64,000 nt of DNA from Streptomyces sp. RKAG290 (GCF_023701695.1 NZ_JAJOZC010000001.1:4153894-4217893), one strand, 5' to 3'; counted from the stretch's first letter, positions 18,042 to 27,957 are shown. A program made the numbers and translations. The notes: generated by a model from the letters alone, not told the origin.

Positions 18042-18304
18042 GTGTGTCCCCTCGTAGGCGTCACGCCGGTGATCCTGTGCCGAGTCGACGTCGAAGAGCC
18101 GGCATCGGTTCCCCCCGCCCACCATCCGAACCGTGTTCCGGGTACCACAGCGGCCCGGAGCGACGCTCGGGCGGTGAGCGCCGCTTCGAGCCCGTCCGGC
18201 GGTTGAGGACGGAACCGGTGCGTCGGTGACCGGGCATGCGACCGGCGCCGGCCACCGCGGCAAAGGCCCGCTCTCAGGCGGCGGGCGGCTGCGGGCGTGG
18301 CCGG

Positions 18305-18982
18305 CTACACGGCTCGTAGCGCCCTCGGGCGGGGCGAGGGCGGGGTCTTGTTCAGGAGCGGCGGGAGGTCCGTCAGGGCGTTGATGCGGAAGTCCGCGGT
18401 GTCGGTCACATCCGGGTGGTCCGCCCACCAGTGCCCGCACGGCCCCCGCCGGATGTGCGCCGCCAGCAGCCCCGACGACTTGGCCGGGAACAGGTCGTTC
18501 GCCGGGTGGTCGCCCACGTACAGCGTCGACCCGGGGTCCGCCCCGGACACCTCCAGTACGCGGGCGAAGAACTCCGGGTCCGGCTTGGCCACGCCCCACT
18601 CGTCCGAGGTGACGACCAGGTCCGCCGGCAGGTCCAGCGCCCGCAGCAGCTCGCCCGCCCGCACCGTCCCGTTGCCGGCGACCAGCACCCGTACGCCCAG
18701 CGCGCGCAGTTCGGCCAGTGCGGGCCGTACGTCCGGGTAGAGGTCCGACTCGTCGAGGTGCTCGCCACGCCCCGCCGCGGCGCGTGCCAGTGAGGCCTCG
18801 GTGACGTCTATGTCGGGGCGCAGGATGGACAGCGCGTCGGCGCTGTCCCGGCCCTGGACGACCGCGGCCCCGACCAGCGCACTCAGTGTGTGCGTCGGGA
18901 CGCCGAGCCAGTTGGCCCAGGAAGCCCAGTAGCGGTCGTCGCGGATGAGTGTCTCGCCGATGTCGAAGACGATCGTTTCCAT
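18305..18982 (-). CDS. HAD family hydrolase
   Basis: A 225-residue haloacid-dehalogenase-fold phosphatase. Motif I is FDIGETL (nucleophile Asp7), motif II is VLVAGNGT, motif III is the Lys in VAKPDPEFF, and motif IV is YVGDHPANDLFPA. The helical cap lies between motifs I and II. Substrates of such Cof/YjjG-type proteins are small phosphorylated metabolites and cannot be predicted. The start at 18982 gives METIVFDIG. The gene is divergent from fbiC. Confidence 0.85.
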   Translation of the reverse strand: METIVFDIGETLIRDDRYWASWANWLGVPTHTLSALVGAAVVQGRDSADALSILRPDIDVTEASLARAAAGRGEHLDESDLYPDVRPALAELRALGVRVLVAGNGTVRAGELLRALDLPADLVVTSDEWGVAKPDPEFFARVLEVSGADPGSTLYVGDHPANDLFPAKSSGLLAAHIRRGPCGHWWADHPDVTDTADFRINALTDLPPLLNKTPPSPRPRALRAV

Positions 18983-19204
18983 CACCGGGCCGAGCCTACG
19001 GGTCGAGGACCGCTGCGCGGCCCAGGCGCCAGGGGGCACGAGAGCCCTGTCCGGCGGGGATCTCGCGGCCCGGTCGCCGGGGCCGCGAGAGCCTGTCCGG
19101 CGGCGATCATGGCCGGGACCGCGCCCGGTCCGCCGTAGGGACCCGAGCGCGGCGCGGGAGATCCGGCCGGTCACCGGCCCACTGCTCGCTCGTATGCTCG
19201 GTTC

Positions 19205-21784
19205 ATGACCGATCCTCAGCGCGGACGCCCCACCACCAACTCCATGCGGCGTGCCCTCAAGCGCGCCCGCGACGGTGTCGCCCTCGATGTGGCCGAGGCC
19301 GCCGTCCTGCTCCAGGCGCGCGGCGACGATCTGACGGATCTCGCCGCCTCCGCCGCCCGGGTGCGGGACGCGGGCCTGGAGGCGGCGGGCCGGCCCGGTG
19401 TCATCACGTACTCCCGGAAGGTCTTCATTCCGCTGACCCGGCTCTGCCGGGACAAGTGCCACTACTGCACCTTCGTCACCGTGCCCGGCAAGCTCCGGCG
19501 CGAGGGCCACGGCATGTTCCTGTCACCGGACGAGGTCCTCGACATCGCCCGCAAGGGCGCGGAGACGGGCTGCAAGGAGGCGCTGTTCACGCTCGGCGAC
19601 CGGCCCGAGGACCGTTGGCCCGAGGCGCGGGAGTGGCTGGAGGCCGAGGGGTACGACGACACCCTCGCCTACGTACGCGCCATGGCGATCCGCGTCCTGG
19701 AGGAGACCGGCCTGCTGCCGCACCTCAACCCCGGCGTGCTGACCTGGACCGACCTCCAGCGGCTCAAGCCCGTCGCCCCGTCCATGGGCATGATGCTGGA
19801 GACGACCGCGACCCGCCTGTGGTCCGAGCCGGGCGGCCCGCACCACGGTTCCCCGGACAAGGAGCCCGCCGTGCGGCTGCGCGTCCTGGAGGACGCGGGC
19901 CGGTCCAACGTGCCGTTCACCACCGGCATCCTCATCGGGATCGGCGAGTCGTACGAGGAGCGCGCCGACTCCCTCTTCGAGCTGCGCAAGACCGCCCGCG
20001 CCTACCACGGCATCCAGGAAGTCATCGTCCAGAACTTCCGCGCCAAGCCCGACACGGCGATGCGCGCCATGCCGGACGCGGAGCTGGAGGAACTGGCCGC
20101 CGCCATCGCCGTCGCCCGTCACATCCTCGGCCCGTCCGCCCGTATCCAGGCCCCGCCGAACCTCGTCGACGCCGAGTACGCGCTGATCGTCGGGGCCGGG
20201 ATCGACGACTGGGGCGGGGTCTCGCCACTCACGCCCGACCACGTGAACCCCGAGCGCCCCTGGCCGCACATCGACGAACTGGCGGCGAGGACGGCCGAGA
20301 GCGGCTTCGCGCTGCGTGAACGGCTCACCATCTACCCGGAGTTCATCCAGCGCGGCGAGCCCTGGCTCGACCCGCGTCTCCTCCCACACGTCCGCGCCCT
20401 CGCCGACCCGGAGACCGGGCTCGCGAAGGAGGGGGCGATCCCCGTCGGCCTGCCGTGGCAGGAGCCCGACGAGGGGTTCAACGCCTCCGGACGCACCGAC
20501 CTGCACCGCACCATCGACACCGAGGGCCGCACGGCCGACCGCCGCGACGACTTCGACGACGTGTACGGTGACTGGGAGGCGCTACGCGAGGCCGCGGCGC
20601 CCGGCATGGTGCCGTCCCGCATCGACGGTGACGTGAAGGCCGCCCTGAGCCAGGCCGCGGACGACCCCACCAAGCTCACCGACGACCAGGCCCTCGCCCT
20701 GCTGCACGCGGACGGTCCGGCACTGGACGAGCTGTGCCGGATCGCCGACACGCTGCGCCGTGACGTGGTGGGCGACGACGTCACCTACATCGTCACCAGG
20801 AACATCAACTTCACCAACGTCTGCTACACCGGCTGCCGGTTCTGCGCCTTCGCCCAGCGACGCACCGACGCCGACGCGTACACCCTCTCCCTGGACCAGG
20901 TCGCCGACCGCGCCGCGCAGGCCTGGGACGTCGGCGCCGTCGAGGTCTGCATGCAGGGCGGCATCCACCCGGACCTGCCCGGCACCGCGTACTTCGACAT
21001 CGCACGCGCCGTGAAGGAACGCGTGCCGGGCATGCACGTGCACGCGTTCTCGCCGATGGAGGTCGTCAACGGGGCGACCCGTACGGGGATGTCCATCCGG
21101 GACTGGCTGGTCGCCGCAAAGGAGGCCGGGCTCGACTCGATCCCCGGTACCGCGGCCGAGATCCTGGACGACGAGGTCCGCTGGGTCCTCACCAAGGGCA
21201 AGCTGCCCACGGCGACCTGGCTGGAGGTCATCAGGACCGCCCATGAGGTGGGCCTGCGCTCCTCGTCCACGATGATGTACGGCCATGTCGACCAGCCCCG
21301 CCACTGGCTGGGCCACCTGCGGACGCTGGCCGGCCTCCAGCAGGAGACGGGCGGCCTCACCGAGTTCGTGACCCTGCCCTTCATCCACACCAACGCGCCC
21401 GTCTACCTGGCCGGTATCGCCCGCCCCGGCCCGACCGACCGCGACAACCGGGCCGTCACCGCGATGGCCCGCCTCCTCCTGCACCCGCACGTCACCAACA
21501 TCCAGACCAGCTGGGTGAAACTGGGTACGGAGGGCGCGGCCGAAATGCTCCGCTCGGGCGCGAACGACCTGGGCGGCACGCTGATGGAGGAGACCATCTC
21601 CCGTATGGCGGGGTCCAGTTACGGCTCGTACCGGTCCATCCAGGACCTGGTCGCCATCGCGGAGCTCGCGGGCCGGCCGGCGAAGCCGCGTACGACGCTG
21701 TACGGGGAGGTGCCGCAGGAGCGGGTCTCGGCCGCCGCCGCGTCGGACGGGCACCTGCCCGAGCTGCTGCCGGTGCTGCCTTAG
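19205..21784 (+). CDS. fbiC: FO synthase FbiC (CofG/CofH fusion)
   Basis: An 859-residue bifunctional radical SAM enzyme of the actinobacterial type. The N-terminal CofG half has its cluster motif CRDKCHYC (Cys81, 85, 88). The C-terminal CofH half has CYTGCRFC (Cys540, 544, 547). Together they make 7,8-didemethyl-8-hydroxy-5-deazariboflavin (Fo), the chromophore of F420, from tyrosine and 5-amino-6-ribitylaminouracil. Both halves are full-length. It starts with ATG 19205 and is followed by a hairpin. A diverged 70-bp copy of part of its CofH half is found at 42256-42325. F420 is used by LLM enzymes such as the one at 1.7 kb. Confidence 0.97.
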   Translation: MTDPQRGRPTTNSMRRALKRARDGVALDVAEAAVLLQARGDDLTDLAASAARVRDAGLEAAGRPGVITYSRKVFIPLTRLCRDKCHYCTFVTVPGKLRREGHGMFLSPDEVLDIARKGAETGCKEALFTLGDRPEDRWPEAREWLEAEGYDDTLAYVRAMAIRVLEETGLLPHLNPGVLTWTDLQRLKPVAPSMGMMLETTATRLWSEPGGPHHGSPDKEPAVRLRVLEDAGRSNVPFTTGILIGIGESYEERADSLFELRKTARAYHGIQEVIVQNFRAKPDTAMRAMPDAELEELAAAIAVARHILGPSARIQAPPNLVDAEYALIVGAGIDDWGGVSPLTPDHVNPERPWPHIDELAARTAESGFALRERLTIYPEFIQRGEPWLDPRLLPHVRALADPETGLAKEGAIPVGLPWQEPDEGFNASGRTDLHRTIDTEGRTADRRDDFDDVYGDWEALREAAAPGMVPSRIDGDVKAALSQAADDPTKLTDDQALALLHADGPALDELCRIADTLRRDVVGDDVTYIVTRNINFTNVCYTGCRFCAFAQRRTDADAYTLSLDQVADRAAQAWDVGAVEVCMQGGIHPDLPGTAYFDIARAVKERVPGMHVHAFSPMEVVNGATRTGMSIRDWLVAAKEAGLDSIPGTAAEILDDEVRWVLTKGKLPTATWLEVIRTAHEVGLRSSSTMMYGHVDQPRHWLGHLRTLAGLQQETGGLTEFVTLPFIHTNAPVYLAGIARPGPTDRDNRAVTAMARLLLHPHVTNIQTSWVKLGTEGAAEMLRSGANDLGGTLMEETISRMAGSSYGSYRSIQDLVAIAELAGRPAKPRTTLYGEVPQERVSAAAASDGHLPELLPVLP

Positions 21785-21797
21785 GGGCCCTGGGGAA

Positions 21798-21843
21798 GGA
21801 AGGGGGGCGGCCCGTTCGCGACAGAGCCGGGCCGCCCCCTTCC
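21798..21843. terminator. Hairpin terminator between fbiC and the ESX locus
   Basis: GGAAGGGGGGCGGCCCG at 21798-21814 pairs with CGGGCCGCCCCCTTCC at 21828-21843 (one G bulged), with a 13-base loop. It lies 13 bp after the fbiC stop and between convergent genes, so it can end fbiC and the minus-strand gene at 21935. Confidence 0.75.
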
Positions 21844-21934
21844 TCCTTGCCGTCATGGGTGAGCGACGTCCCCGCCGCTGTCGTACCGCCCGGCCAGTGG
21901 GGCCGACGGAACGGCAGCAGGGGCAGGGAGCATG

Positions 21935-22704
21935 TCAGTCGAGGCGGCGCGGGCTCCCGAGAAGTCCGGTCTCGACGTCGGTCGGGACCATTTTGACCAG
22001 CTTCCGGTGCTGGGTCGTGCACCACAGCATCATGTCGTCACCGAGTGAGGGCAGCGCTTCCGCCTGCACCGGGGGCAGCCCCAGGAGGCGCCCGAGGATC
22101 GCCGCCTCCTCGGGGGAGACCCGCTGGATCCCGACGAGTCCCGCGTTCTGGACCAGCCTCGGTGACGTCGGGCCCAGGAACGGCAGCAGCGTCAGCACGG
22201 ACTGCCACGGTCCGGGCGCCAGCCGGCTGCGCGGCGGGCGCATGCCGCAGTCCCGCACGATCAGGACGGGACTGGTGACGGACGCGCCCTGCGGACCGAC
22301 CTGTTTGACGTCGTGCACCGTCATGCACTGCTGGCCGCCGCCGGCAGCCTGCGCGAGCCCGGTCCACGCCTGCGGCCTGGCCGTCTCGACGGCGACGCGC
22401 GCGCCGGTGCCGGCCGTGCGCAGCGCCACCACCTGCGCCGACCACAGACTGCCGATGACCACGACATCGAGTTGAGCGGGACGGAAGAGGCCGAGCACTG
22501 CGGGCTGCCTCTTCGCGTCGACGCCCACCACGACCCCGTCGTCGCCGAGCGGCAGTGACAGCGCGGCGAGCTGTTCCACGGGCAGCACGTGCCGGTCGCG
22601 GCGCGGGCCGATCAGTCCGAACCCGGCCCTGCCCGCCGGGTCGCCGGTGGTGCGGAAGCATTCGGGCCGGCGGGGGCGGAGGGCGTCATCCGATGGGTGT
22701 TCAA
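21935..22704 (-). CDS. ESX-locus protein of unknown function downstream of eccE, frameshifted
   Basis: Most of the protein is clear (FGLIGPRRDRHVLPVEQ..., a VLIVRDCGMRPP block, and a helical end ...TQHRKLVKMVPTDVETGLLG), but in that frame the only start is an internal GTG at 22588 without a ribosome site. Adding one base in the CCC/GG stretch at 22622-22630 extends it to ATG 22689 or to a TTG at 22704 that has GGAGG seven bases upstream and overlaps the eccE stop; about 256 residues result. No family was recognised. Its position after eccE suggests an accessory part of the secretion machine. Confidence 0.5.
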
Positions 22705-23939
22705 CGGGTACCTCCGAGGGGCAAGGTGGCCAGCACGCCGGGGACCTGTTCGCGGTCGAGCCGTACGAGGTTGACTTTCACACCGCGTGCGGCGCGCTCC
22801 AACTGCCGTCGCACCGAGACGAGTTCGTCGCTGCCGCGCGCGGTGAGCCGCACGTAGCCGCTGACGGCCGGTGTGCCGCCGGTGCCGCGGGACACCGCCA
22901 GGCTGAAGGTGCTGGCCGACGCGGGCATCGACGTCAGGAGCGCCACCAGCTGTGCCGAGGGCACCGCGTCCGCGCCCAGGTGGGGCCAGCGGCCGACCCA
23001 GTAGGTCGTGTGCCAGCGGTCGTCGCAGCGCCAGGCGCGGGGGGACTCCGCCGTGCGCCGCGACGCCACGTCTGCCCGCATCGCCTGCGTGCTGGCCTGG
23101 GGATTCACCCCGGCCGATGTCGCGAGTGCGGACGTCACCTGCGCCTCGGTCAGTACCGAGGCGTCGAAGCCCGCCCCGGCCAGCCGGCTCGCCAGCTGAT
23201 CCGTGGCCCGCAGGAGCGCGCGCTGCGCTCCGCCGACCCCGCCGCCGCGTGCGCTCACCGCCTCCGGGCACAGCTCCGGGTCGAGTTTCAGCGCGATCCA
23301 TGTCAGCCGGGTCGCCGGGGTGCCGGCCAGGGCCTGGAGCGGTGCGTACGACCTTGCCGCCGCGGCCTGTTCGGGCACGTGGGGGCCGGGCGCGGGCTGC
23401 GTGTGCTGCACGACCTGTACCGACTCCAGCCGGATGTCGTCCACCTCGAGGGCTTCGTGCAGCAACCCGAGTTCCAGCGGCCGGGCGTCACGGGCCGTCC
23501 GCAGCGGTTCGTTCCGCGGCTGCACGAGCAGCAGGGCCGTCAGGAACGTCCCGTCACCCACCATCCCTATGGCGCGCTCGCTCTGCCGGTCGGTGTAGGT
23601 GTACGTCCGCAACGCCGCCTCGCACTCGACGACCGGTGCCAGCGCGGGATCCACGCCTTCGGCGGACCACGGTCGTCGCGCGGCCGTCAGCCGTCCGCGC
23701 AGCGCCATGACCGCGTGGAGCCACTCCATCACCGGCCGCCCACGCCGCCGCAGAAGTGCCAGTACCACCAGCCCTGCCGCAACCACGCCCATCGGGACCA
23801 GCAGGATCCTGTTCGTCACCCACGCGATCAGCATCAGCGCGGCGGCGACTTCCATCAACACCACCTGGTGCAACCGCACCCCGCCTATGCGTCCCGGCCT
23901 CGGGTGCACACTCATCACTGCAGTCGTCGCGCTGCTCAT
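22701..23939 (-). CDS. eccE: Type VII secretion protein EccE
   Basis: A 412-residue protein with two N-terminal transmembrane helices (about residues 20-39 and 43-60) followed by a cytosolic/periplasmic domain, the layout of EccE subunits at the edge of the ESX core complex. Streptomyces EccE members show the same YTYTDRQSERAIGMVGDGTFL block. ATG 23939 is chosen, with GGAGG 17 bases upstream; ATG 23915 is also possible. The gene is divergent from eccB, with a shared 257-bp promoter region. Its stop overlaps the start area of the next gene. Confidence 0.85.
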   Translation of the reverse strand: MSSATTAVMSVHPRPGRIGGVRLHQVVLMEVAAALMLIAWVTNRILLVPMGVVAAGLVVLALLRRRGRPVMEWLHAVMALRGRLTAARRPWSAEGVDPALAPVVECEAALRTYTYTDRQSERAIGMVGDGTFLTALLLVQPRNEPLRTARDARPLELGLLHEALEVDDIRLESVQVVQHTQPAPGPHVPEQAAAARSYAPLQALAGTPATRLTWIALKLDPELCPEAVSARGGGVGGAQRALLRATDQLASRLAGAGFDASVLTEAQVTSALATSAGVNPQASTQAMRADVASRRTAESPRAWRCDDRWHTTYWVGRWPHLGADAVPSAQLVALLTSMPASASTFSLAVSRGTGGTPAVSGYVRLTARGSDELVSVRRQLERAARGVKVNLVRLDREQVPGVLATLPLGGTR

Positions 23940-24196
23940 CCCCCGGTATGTCCTCCGTGTCACGGCACTACGGCGTCTGCGAGTCGGCCGGCCGCCATCG
24001 GCACACCGGCCCGCGACCGCCAACTGTCCCACGCCCGGTGCTGACGGAGTCGAACGGGGGTTCGCGGTGCGCCCTGCCGGGCAGGCGCGTTGGCCGGCTC
24101 CCCCAAGTACGGACCCGCACGGCGGTGAACGAGCGTCGGCGGGCATAGTGGGTGCCGCTCGCGAGGCAGCTATAACCACGGGGAGAAAAAGGGCAG

Positions 24197-25744
24197 ATGG
24201 CATCACGGCGGGACGAACTCAATGCCTACACCTTTGCGAAGAAGCGGCTGACCGCCGCCTTTCTGCAACCGTCCGCCGTCGGTACGGACGAGGGGGCGCC
24301 GCGCCCGCTGCGGGCCGTGCTGCCGGGCGTGGTGGTGGGTGCCCTGCTGGTGGCGGGCTTCGGGGCCTGGGGCATCTTCAAGCCCAAGGTTCCGGACGGC
24401 TGGGACGACCCCGGCGCCCACGTCATCGTCGGCAGCGAATCGACGACCCGTTACGTCGTCCTGGAGACCGACGGAGTCAAGCGCCTCCACCCCGTACTGA
24501 ACTTCTCCTCCGCGAAACTGCTCCTGGACCCGGAAAGTTCCTCGGTGATCCAGGTGGACGAGTCCGAGCTCGACAACGGAAAGCTCCAGCGCGGCCCCAT
24601 GCTCGGCATACCGTACGCACCCGACCGGCTGCCCAGCGGGGACGACGCGGGCCGGAACAAGCTCTGGGCGGTCTGTGAGCAGCCCGGCGGCGGCGCCGGC
24701 GGCACCGTGCAGAAGGCGGTCTTCCTGCTCGCCGACCGGGAGGCGGACAAGGTGGGCGGCAAGCAGCAGCTCCACGCGGGCCAGGCCCTCTACGTCGAGG
24801 CGGACGGCGAGGACGGCACGCGGTACCTGGTGGACTCGGACGGCACACAGCACGTCATCGGGGCCGGCGGCAACAAGCTCTCCGCCCGGGACGAGGTGCT
24901 GCGCCGCTCGCTGTTCAGCGAGGGGGCCAAGCCCCAGAAGGTCACCAAGGACTGGCTGGGCACCCTCCACACCGGCGCGCCGATCGACTTCCCGCGGCTG
25001 CCCGGCAAGGCCGGTGACCCGGCCGGCGTCACTGGCCTGGACCCCGCCCTGAACAAGGTGGGCACCGTTCTCAAAGCCGTGGCAGGCACCGGCATGCAGC
25101 AGTACGTCGTCCTGCCGGGGTCGGTCGCCCCGGTGTCCGACCTCGTCGCCCGGCTGCTCCTGACGAGTCCGGAGGCGGCCGTGCTGGGCCAGAAGGCACA
25201 GGCCACCGAGGTCGGACCGCAGTCCTTCACTCCCTCGCCGGACGAGTTCTACGCGAAGTACGGCTGGCCGGAACAGGTCCCGACACAGGCCAACGACACT
25301 TCGGCCCGGACCGGCACCGTCTGCAACGTGCTGCACGGCGTCACCGCGGCGGGCAGGCCGAAGCTGACCACCTGGGCCGGAGCCCGCTATCCGGTCGCCT
25401 TCCTGGACGGGGCCACCAGCGCTTACGTCACGCCCGGCAGCGGTGAGCTGTACCGGCAGTTCAACGGTTCGTCCCCCGGCACCGGGTCGCTCTTCCTCGT
25501 GGCGGACACCGGGCTGCGTTACGCCGTGCAGACGAACAACGACAGCAGTGCGGACCCCTCCAAGATCGGGGCCGACGCGAAGCCGCCGACGGCGGAGGAG
25601 CAGGCTGCCGACGTCAACAAGGCCCAGACCAGGCTCGGTTACAAGGACGTCAAGCCGTTGCCGGTGCCGGACAACTGGTCCGCCCTCCTGCCCAAGGGGC
25701 CCCGGCTCGACGCCAACAGTGCCAAACAGCCGCAGAGCTCCTGA
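24197..25744 (+). CDS. eccB: Type VII secretion protein EccB
   Basis: A 515-residue protein with the EccB N-terminus (MASRRDELNAYTFAKKRLTAA), one transmembrane helix at about residues 40-61, and a large extracytoplasmic domain with the repeated R1-R4 blocks and two Cys residues (AVCEQ near 159 and GTVCNVL near 375) that pair in known structures. EccB forms the periplasmic part of the ESX pore. First gene of the plus-strand operon, with mycP beginning about 20 bp after its stop. Signature and length fit the family well. Confidence 0.93.
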   Translation: MASRRDELNAYTFAKKRLTAAFLQPSAVGTDEGAPRPLRAVLPGVVVGALLVAGFGAWGIFKPKVPDGWDDPGAHVIVGSESTTRYVVLETDGVKRLHPVLNFSSAKLLLDPESSSVIQVDESELDNGKLQRGPMLGIPYAPDRLPSGDDAGRNKLWAVCEQPGGGAGGTVQKAVFLLADREADKVGGKQQLHAGQALYVEADGEDGTRYLVDSDGTQHVIGAGGNKLSARDEVLRRSLFSEGAKPQKVTKDWLGTLHTGAPIDFPRLPGKAGDPAGVTGLDPALNKVGTVLKAVAGTGMQQYVVLPGSVAPVSDLVARLLLTSPEAAVLGQKAQATEVGPQSFTPSPDEFYAKYGWPEQVPTQANDTSARTGTVCNVLHGVTAAGRPKLTTWAGARYPVAFLDGATSAYVTPGSGELYRQFNGSSPGTGSLFLVADTGLRYAVQTNNDSSADPSKIGADAKPPTAEEQAADVNKAQTRLGYKDVKPLPVPDNWSALLPKGPRLDANSAKQPQSS

Positions 25745-25767
25745 GGACGGGGAGAAGGAAGCGCGTG

Positions 25768-27054
25768 ATGACCACTCGCAGTGGATTCCGTTCCTCGGCC
25801 GTCGTGCTGCTCCTGATGTGCGCGACGGGCGTCGGCCTGCCGGGGCTCGCACCGGCGCCGGCGGCAGCTCAGGACACCGACCCGCAATCCGGCTCCGAGG
25901 CCAGCGGTGAGTGCACCTTTCCCATGAAGAAGCAGATCAAGGGCCGTCCCTGGGCGCTCCAGCGACTGGTCTTCGACCAGCTCTGGCAGGACACCAAGGG
26001 CAAGGGGGTCCGGGTCGCGGTGATCGACACCGGTGTCGACGCCACGAATCCGCAGCTGAAGTCCGCCGTCGACCGGGCGTCCGGGACCGATCTGCTGGGG
26101 CCGCCGAAGGACGGGGCCCAGGACCCGGCCGCGGGTGCCTCGAAGGGCAAGGGCAAAGGAGGCGACGGCACGACCGATCTCATCGGCCACGGCACCAAGG
26201 TCGCCGGTATCATCGCGGCCCGCCCGCGTCCGGGCACGGGGTTCGTCGGTCTCGCTCCGGAGGCGACGATCATCCCCGTCCGGCAGAACGACGACAAGGG
26301 CAGCGGCACTGCCGCGACGATGGCCGCGGCCATCCGTCACGCCATTGCGAAGCGCGCCCGCGTCATCAACATCTCCCAGGACACCGTCCAGCCGCTGCGA
26401 GCCGACTCCGACCTGGCGCTTGCCGTGCGCGAGGCGCTGAACCACGACATCGTCGTGGTCGCGTCCGCGGGGAACGACGGCCTCGCCGGCAAGGTCAAGG
26501 CCACGTACCCGGCGGCCTATCCGGGTGTCCTGGCGGTCGCCGCCTCCGACCGCAACGACGAGCGGGCGCCGTTCTCGCAGACCGGAGCCTTCGTAGGGGT
26601 CGCAGCGCCGGGCGTCGACATGGTGTCCACCGTTCCCAAGGGCGGCCAGTGCGTCGACAACGGCACGAGCTTCTCGGCCCCCTACGTGGCCGGGGTCGCC
26701 GCCCTCATACGGGCCGAACACCCGCGGTGGACCCAGTCGCAGGTGGTCGCCCAGATCGAGCAGACCGCCGAGCGCGCGGTCAAGGGGCGCGATGACTTCA
26801 TCGGTTGGGGAGTGGTCGATCCGGTGCGCGCCCTCACCGACGACGCACACCCGGTGAACGCCCCCACCCCGGACCGGGCCGTGTCGGACGGCCCCGTCGG
26901 ACCGGAACCGATCGCCCTTCAGCTGGGTGAGACCCGGCAGGAGCGGTACGAACGGATCTCGGTCTATGTGCTGGCCGCCACGGGCCTCCTCCTCGCAGTG
27001 ATCGCCGGAACCGCGATCGTGCTGCGGGATCGTCGCCGCCGACGAACAGGGTGA
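25768..27054 (+). CDS. mycP: Mycosin MycP, type VII secretion serine protease
   Basis: A 428-residue subtilisin-family (S8) protease. It has a signal peptide (ending near APAAAQ), catalytic Asp in VAVIDTGVD (Asp87), His in GHGTKVAG (His141), oxyanion Asn in SAGNDG (Asn236), and Ser in GTSFSAPYVAG (Ser301). A C-terminal helix (about 398-420) anchors it. MycP stabilises the ESX complex and trims substrates. Start: ATG 25768, but GTG 25765 is equally placed. A second, frameshifted mycosin lies at 30108. Confidence 0.92.
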   Translation: MTTRSGFRSSAVVLLLMCATGVGLPGLAPAPAAAQDTDPQSGSEASGECTFPMKKQIKGRPWALQRLVFDQLWQDTKGKGVRVAVIDTGVDATNPQLKSAVDRASGTDLLGPPKDGAQDPAAGASKGKGKGGDGTTDLIGHGTKVAGIIAARPRPGTGFVGLAPEATIIPVRQNDDKGSGTAATMAAAIRHAIAKRARVINISQDTVQPLRADSDLALAVREALNHDIVVVASAGNDGLAGKVKATYPAAYPGVLAVAASDRNDERAPFSQTGAFVGVAAPGVDMVSTVPKGGQCVDNGTSFSAPYVAGVAALIRAEHPRWTQSQVVAQIEQTAERAVKGRDDFIGWGVVDPVRALTDDAHPVNAPTPDRAVSDGPVGPEPIALQLGETRQERYERISVYVLAATGLLLAVIAGTAIVLRDRRRRRTG

Positions 27055-27212
27055 ATAGTCAACAACTGTGCAAGCCGGGGCCTCTGTTGGATTCCGTGGT
27101 GGTCGCAGCTAAAGTGATTATTGACAACTTTGGTTTGATGTACGTGCGGAATCTGACAGTCAGGTGACGGTCGGGTAGTACGCAACATCCGATTCATGGG
27201 GGAAGGTGCGTT

Positions 27213-27560
27213 GTGGGAGACAAACTCAAGCTTTCAGCTGATCAGATCGACAAGCTCATCAGCGAGCTCGGCAATATGCACGACACGCTCGAGAGCAGGA
27301 TCAGCCACCTCAACGGGGTCATCGACGCCGTCGAGGGCCACTGGAAGGGCGTCGCGGCCAACGCGTACAACGGCCTCCAGACGCAGGTCAACCTCGATGT
27401 GCGCAACCTGAAGGAGCTTCTGGCCTTCACCAAGGAAGCCGTGACGGCGAGCCGTGACGGCTTCGACGCCGAGGAGATCGAGCGGCTCAACAGCTTCAAG
27501 GGCGTCGGCGGCGAAGACCTGGGCAGCAACGGTGTCCTGGACCGGTTCCAGGTCTCTTAG
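27213..27560 (+). CDS. esxB: WXG100 family protein EsxB-like
   Basis: A 115-residue helical-hairpin protein with its WxG turn as HWKG (Trp44-Gly46). Residues after 90 form a longer C-terminal tail than usual. It begins with GTG after GGGGGAAGG and is the first of a pair. No YxxxD/E motif is visible in the tail, as expected if the partner supplies the export signal. A TTGACA hexamer at 27121 may be part of its promoter. Named by pairing with the next gene. Confidence 0.88.
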   Translation: MGDKLKLSADQIDKLISELGNMHDTLESRISHLNGVIDAVEGHWKGVAANAYNGLQTQVNLDVRNLKELLAFTKEAVTASRDGFDAEEIERLNSFKGVGGEDLGSNGVLDRFQVS

Positions 27561-27601
27561 TAACCCGTCCCAGTCCCGCCTCGCATCAAGGAGACCGTTC
27601 C

Positions 27602-27883
27602 ATGGAGATTACGTACTCCGGCGTCGTCGAAGCCTCGAACCAGGTCAAGACCACCGCCAACACCATCAAGACCCAGCTCGACGAGCTGAACACCAAGGTC
27701 AAGGCCGTTGTTGCCACGTGGGACGGTGAGACGCAGCAGGCGTTCCACGACCGTCACAGCACCTGGGACATCAAGGTGAACCACATGCACGAGACCTTGC
27801 TGACCATCTCGACGAAGCTCATGGAAGCCACAGAGGGCTACCGCGCGAACGACCTGGCCCAGGCCAGGCGCTTCCACGGCTGA
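27602..27883 (+). CDS. esxA: WXG100 family protein EsxA-like
   Basis: A 93-residue WXG100 protein with ATWDG (Trp40-Gly42) at the helix turn and YRAND (Tyr80-Asp84), a YxxxD motif, in the C-terminal helix. AAGGAG precedes ATG 27602. It lies 41 bp after esxB and is followed by a long perfect hairpin. EsxA/EsxB form the obligate heterodimer exported by ESX systems, and the YxxxD motif is the usual recognition signal for EccC. High-confidence family assignment. Confidence 0.92.
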   Translation: MEITYSGVVEASNQVKTTANTIKTQLDELNTKVKAVVATWDGETQQAFHDRHSTWDIKVNHMHETLLTISTKLMEATEGYRANDLAQARRFHG

Positions 27884-27920
27884 CCCAGGCTCAGATGAAT
27901 CACGACGGAACCGGCGGGCT

Positions 27921-27957
27921 GTGGGTGTGGGATGCGGTCACCGCATCCCACACCCAC
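27921..27957. terminator. 17-bp perfect hairpin after esxA
   Basis: GTGGGTGTGGGATGCGG at 27921-27937 and its exact complement at 27941-27957 enclose a TCA loop. It lies 38 bp after the esxA stop and 38 bp before the next start. It could be a terminator, an attenuator or an mRNA-stabilising stem that sets esxBA expression above the rest of the operon. There is no U-tract. Confidence 0.75.

Noticed and set aside
27055..27212. TTGACA at 27121 considered a firm promoter of esxBA
   Set aside because: No good -10 at 16-19 bp was found, so it is mentioned only as a hint in the esxB entry.
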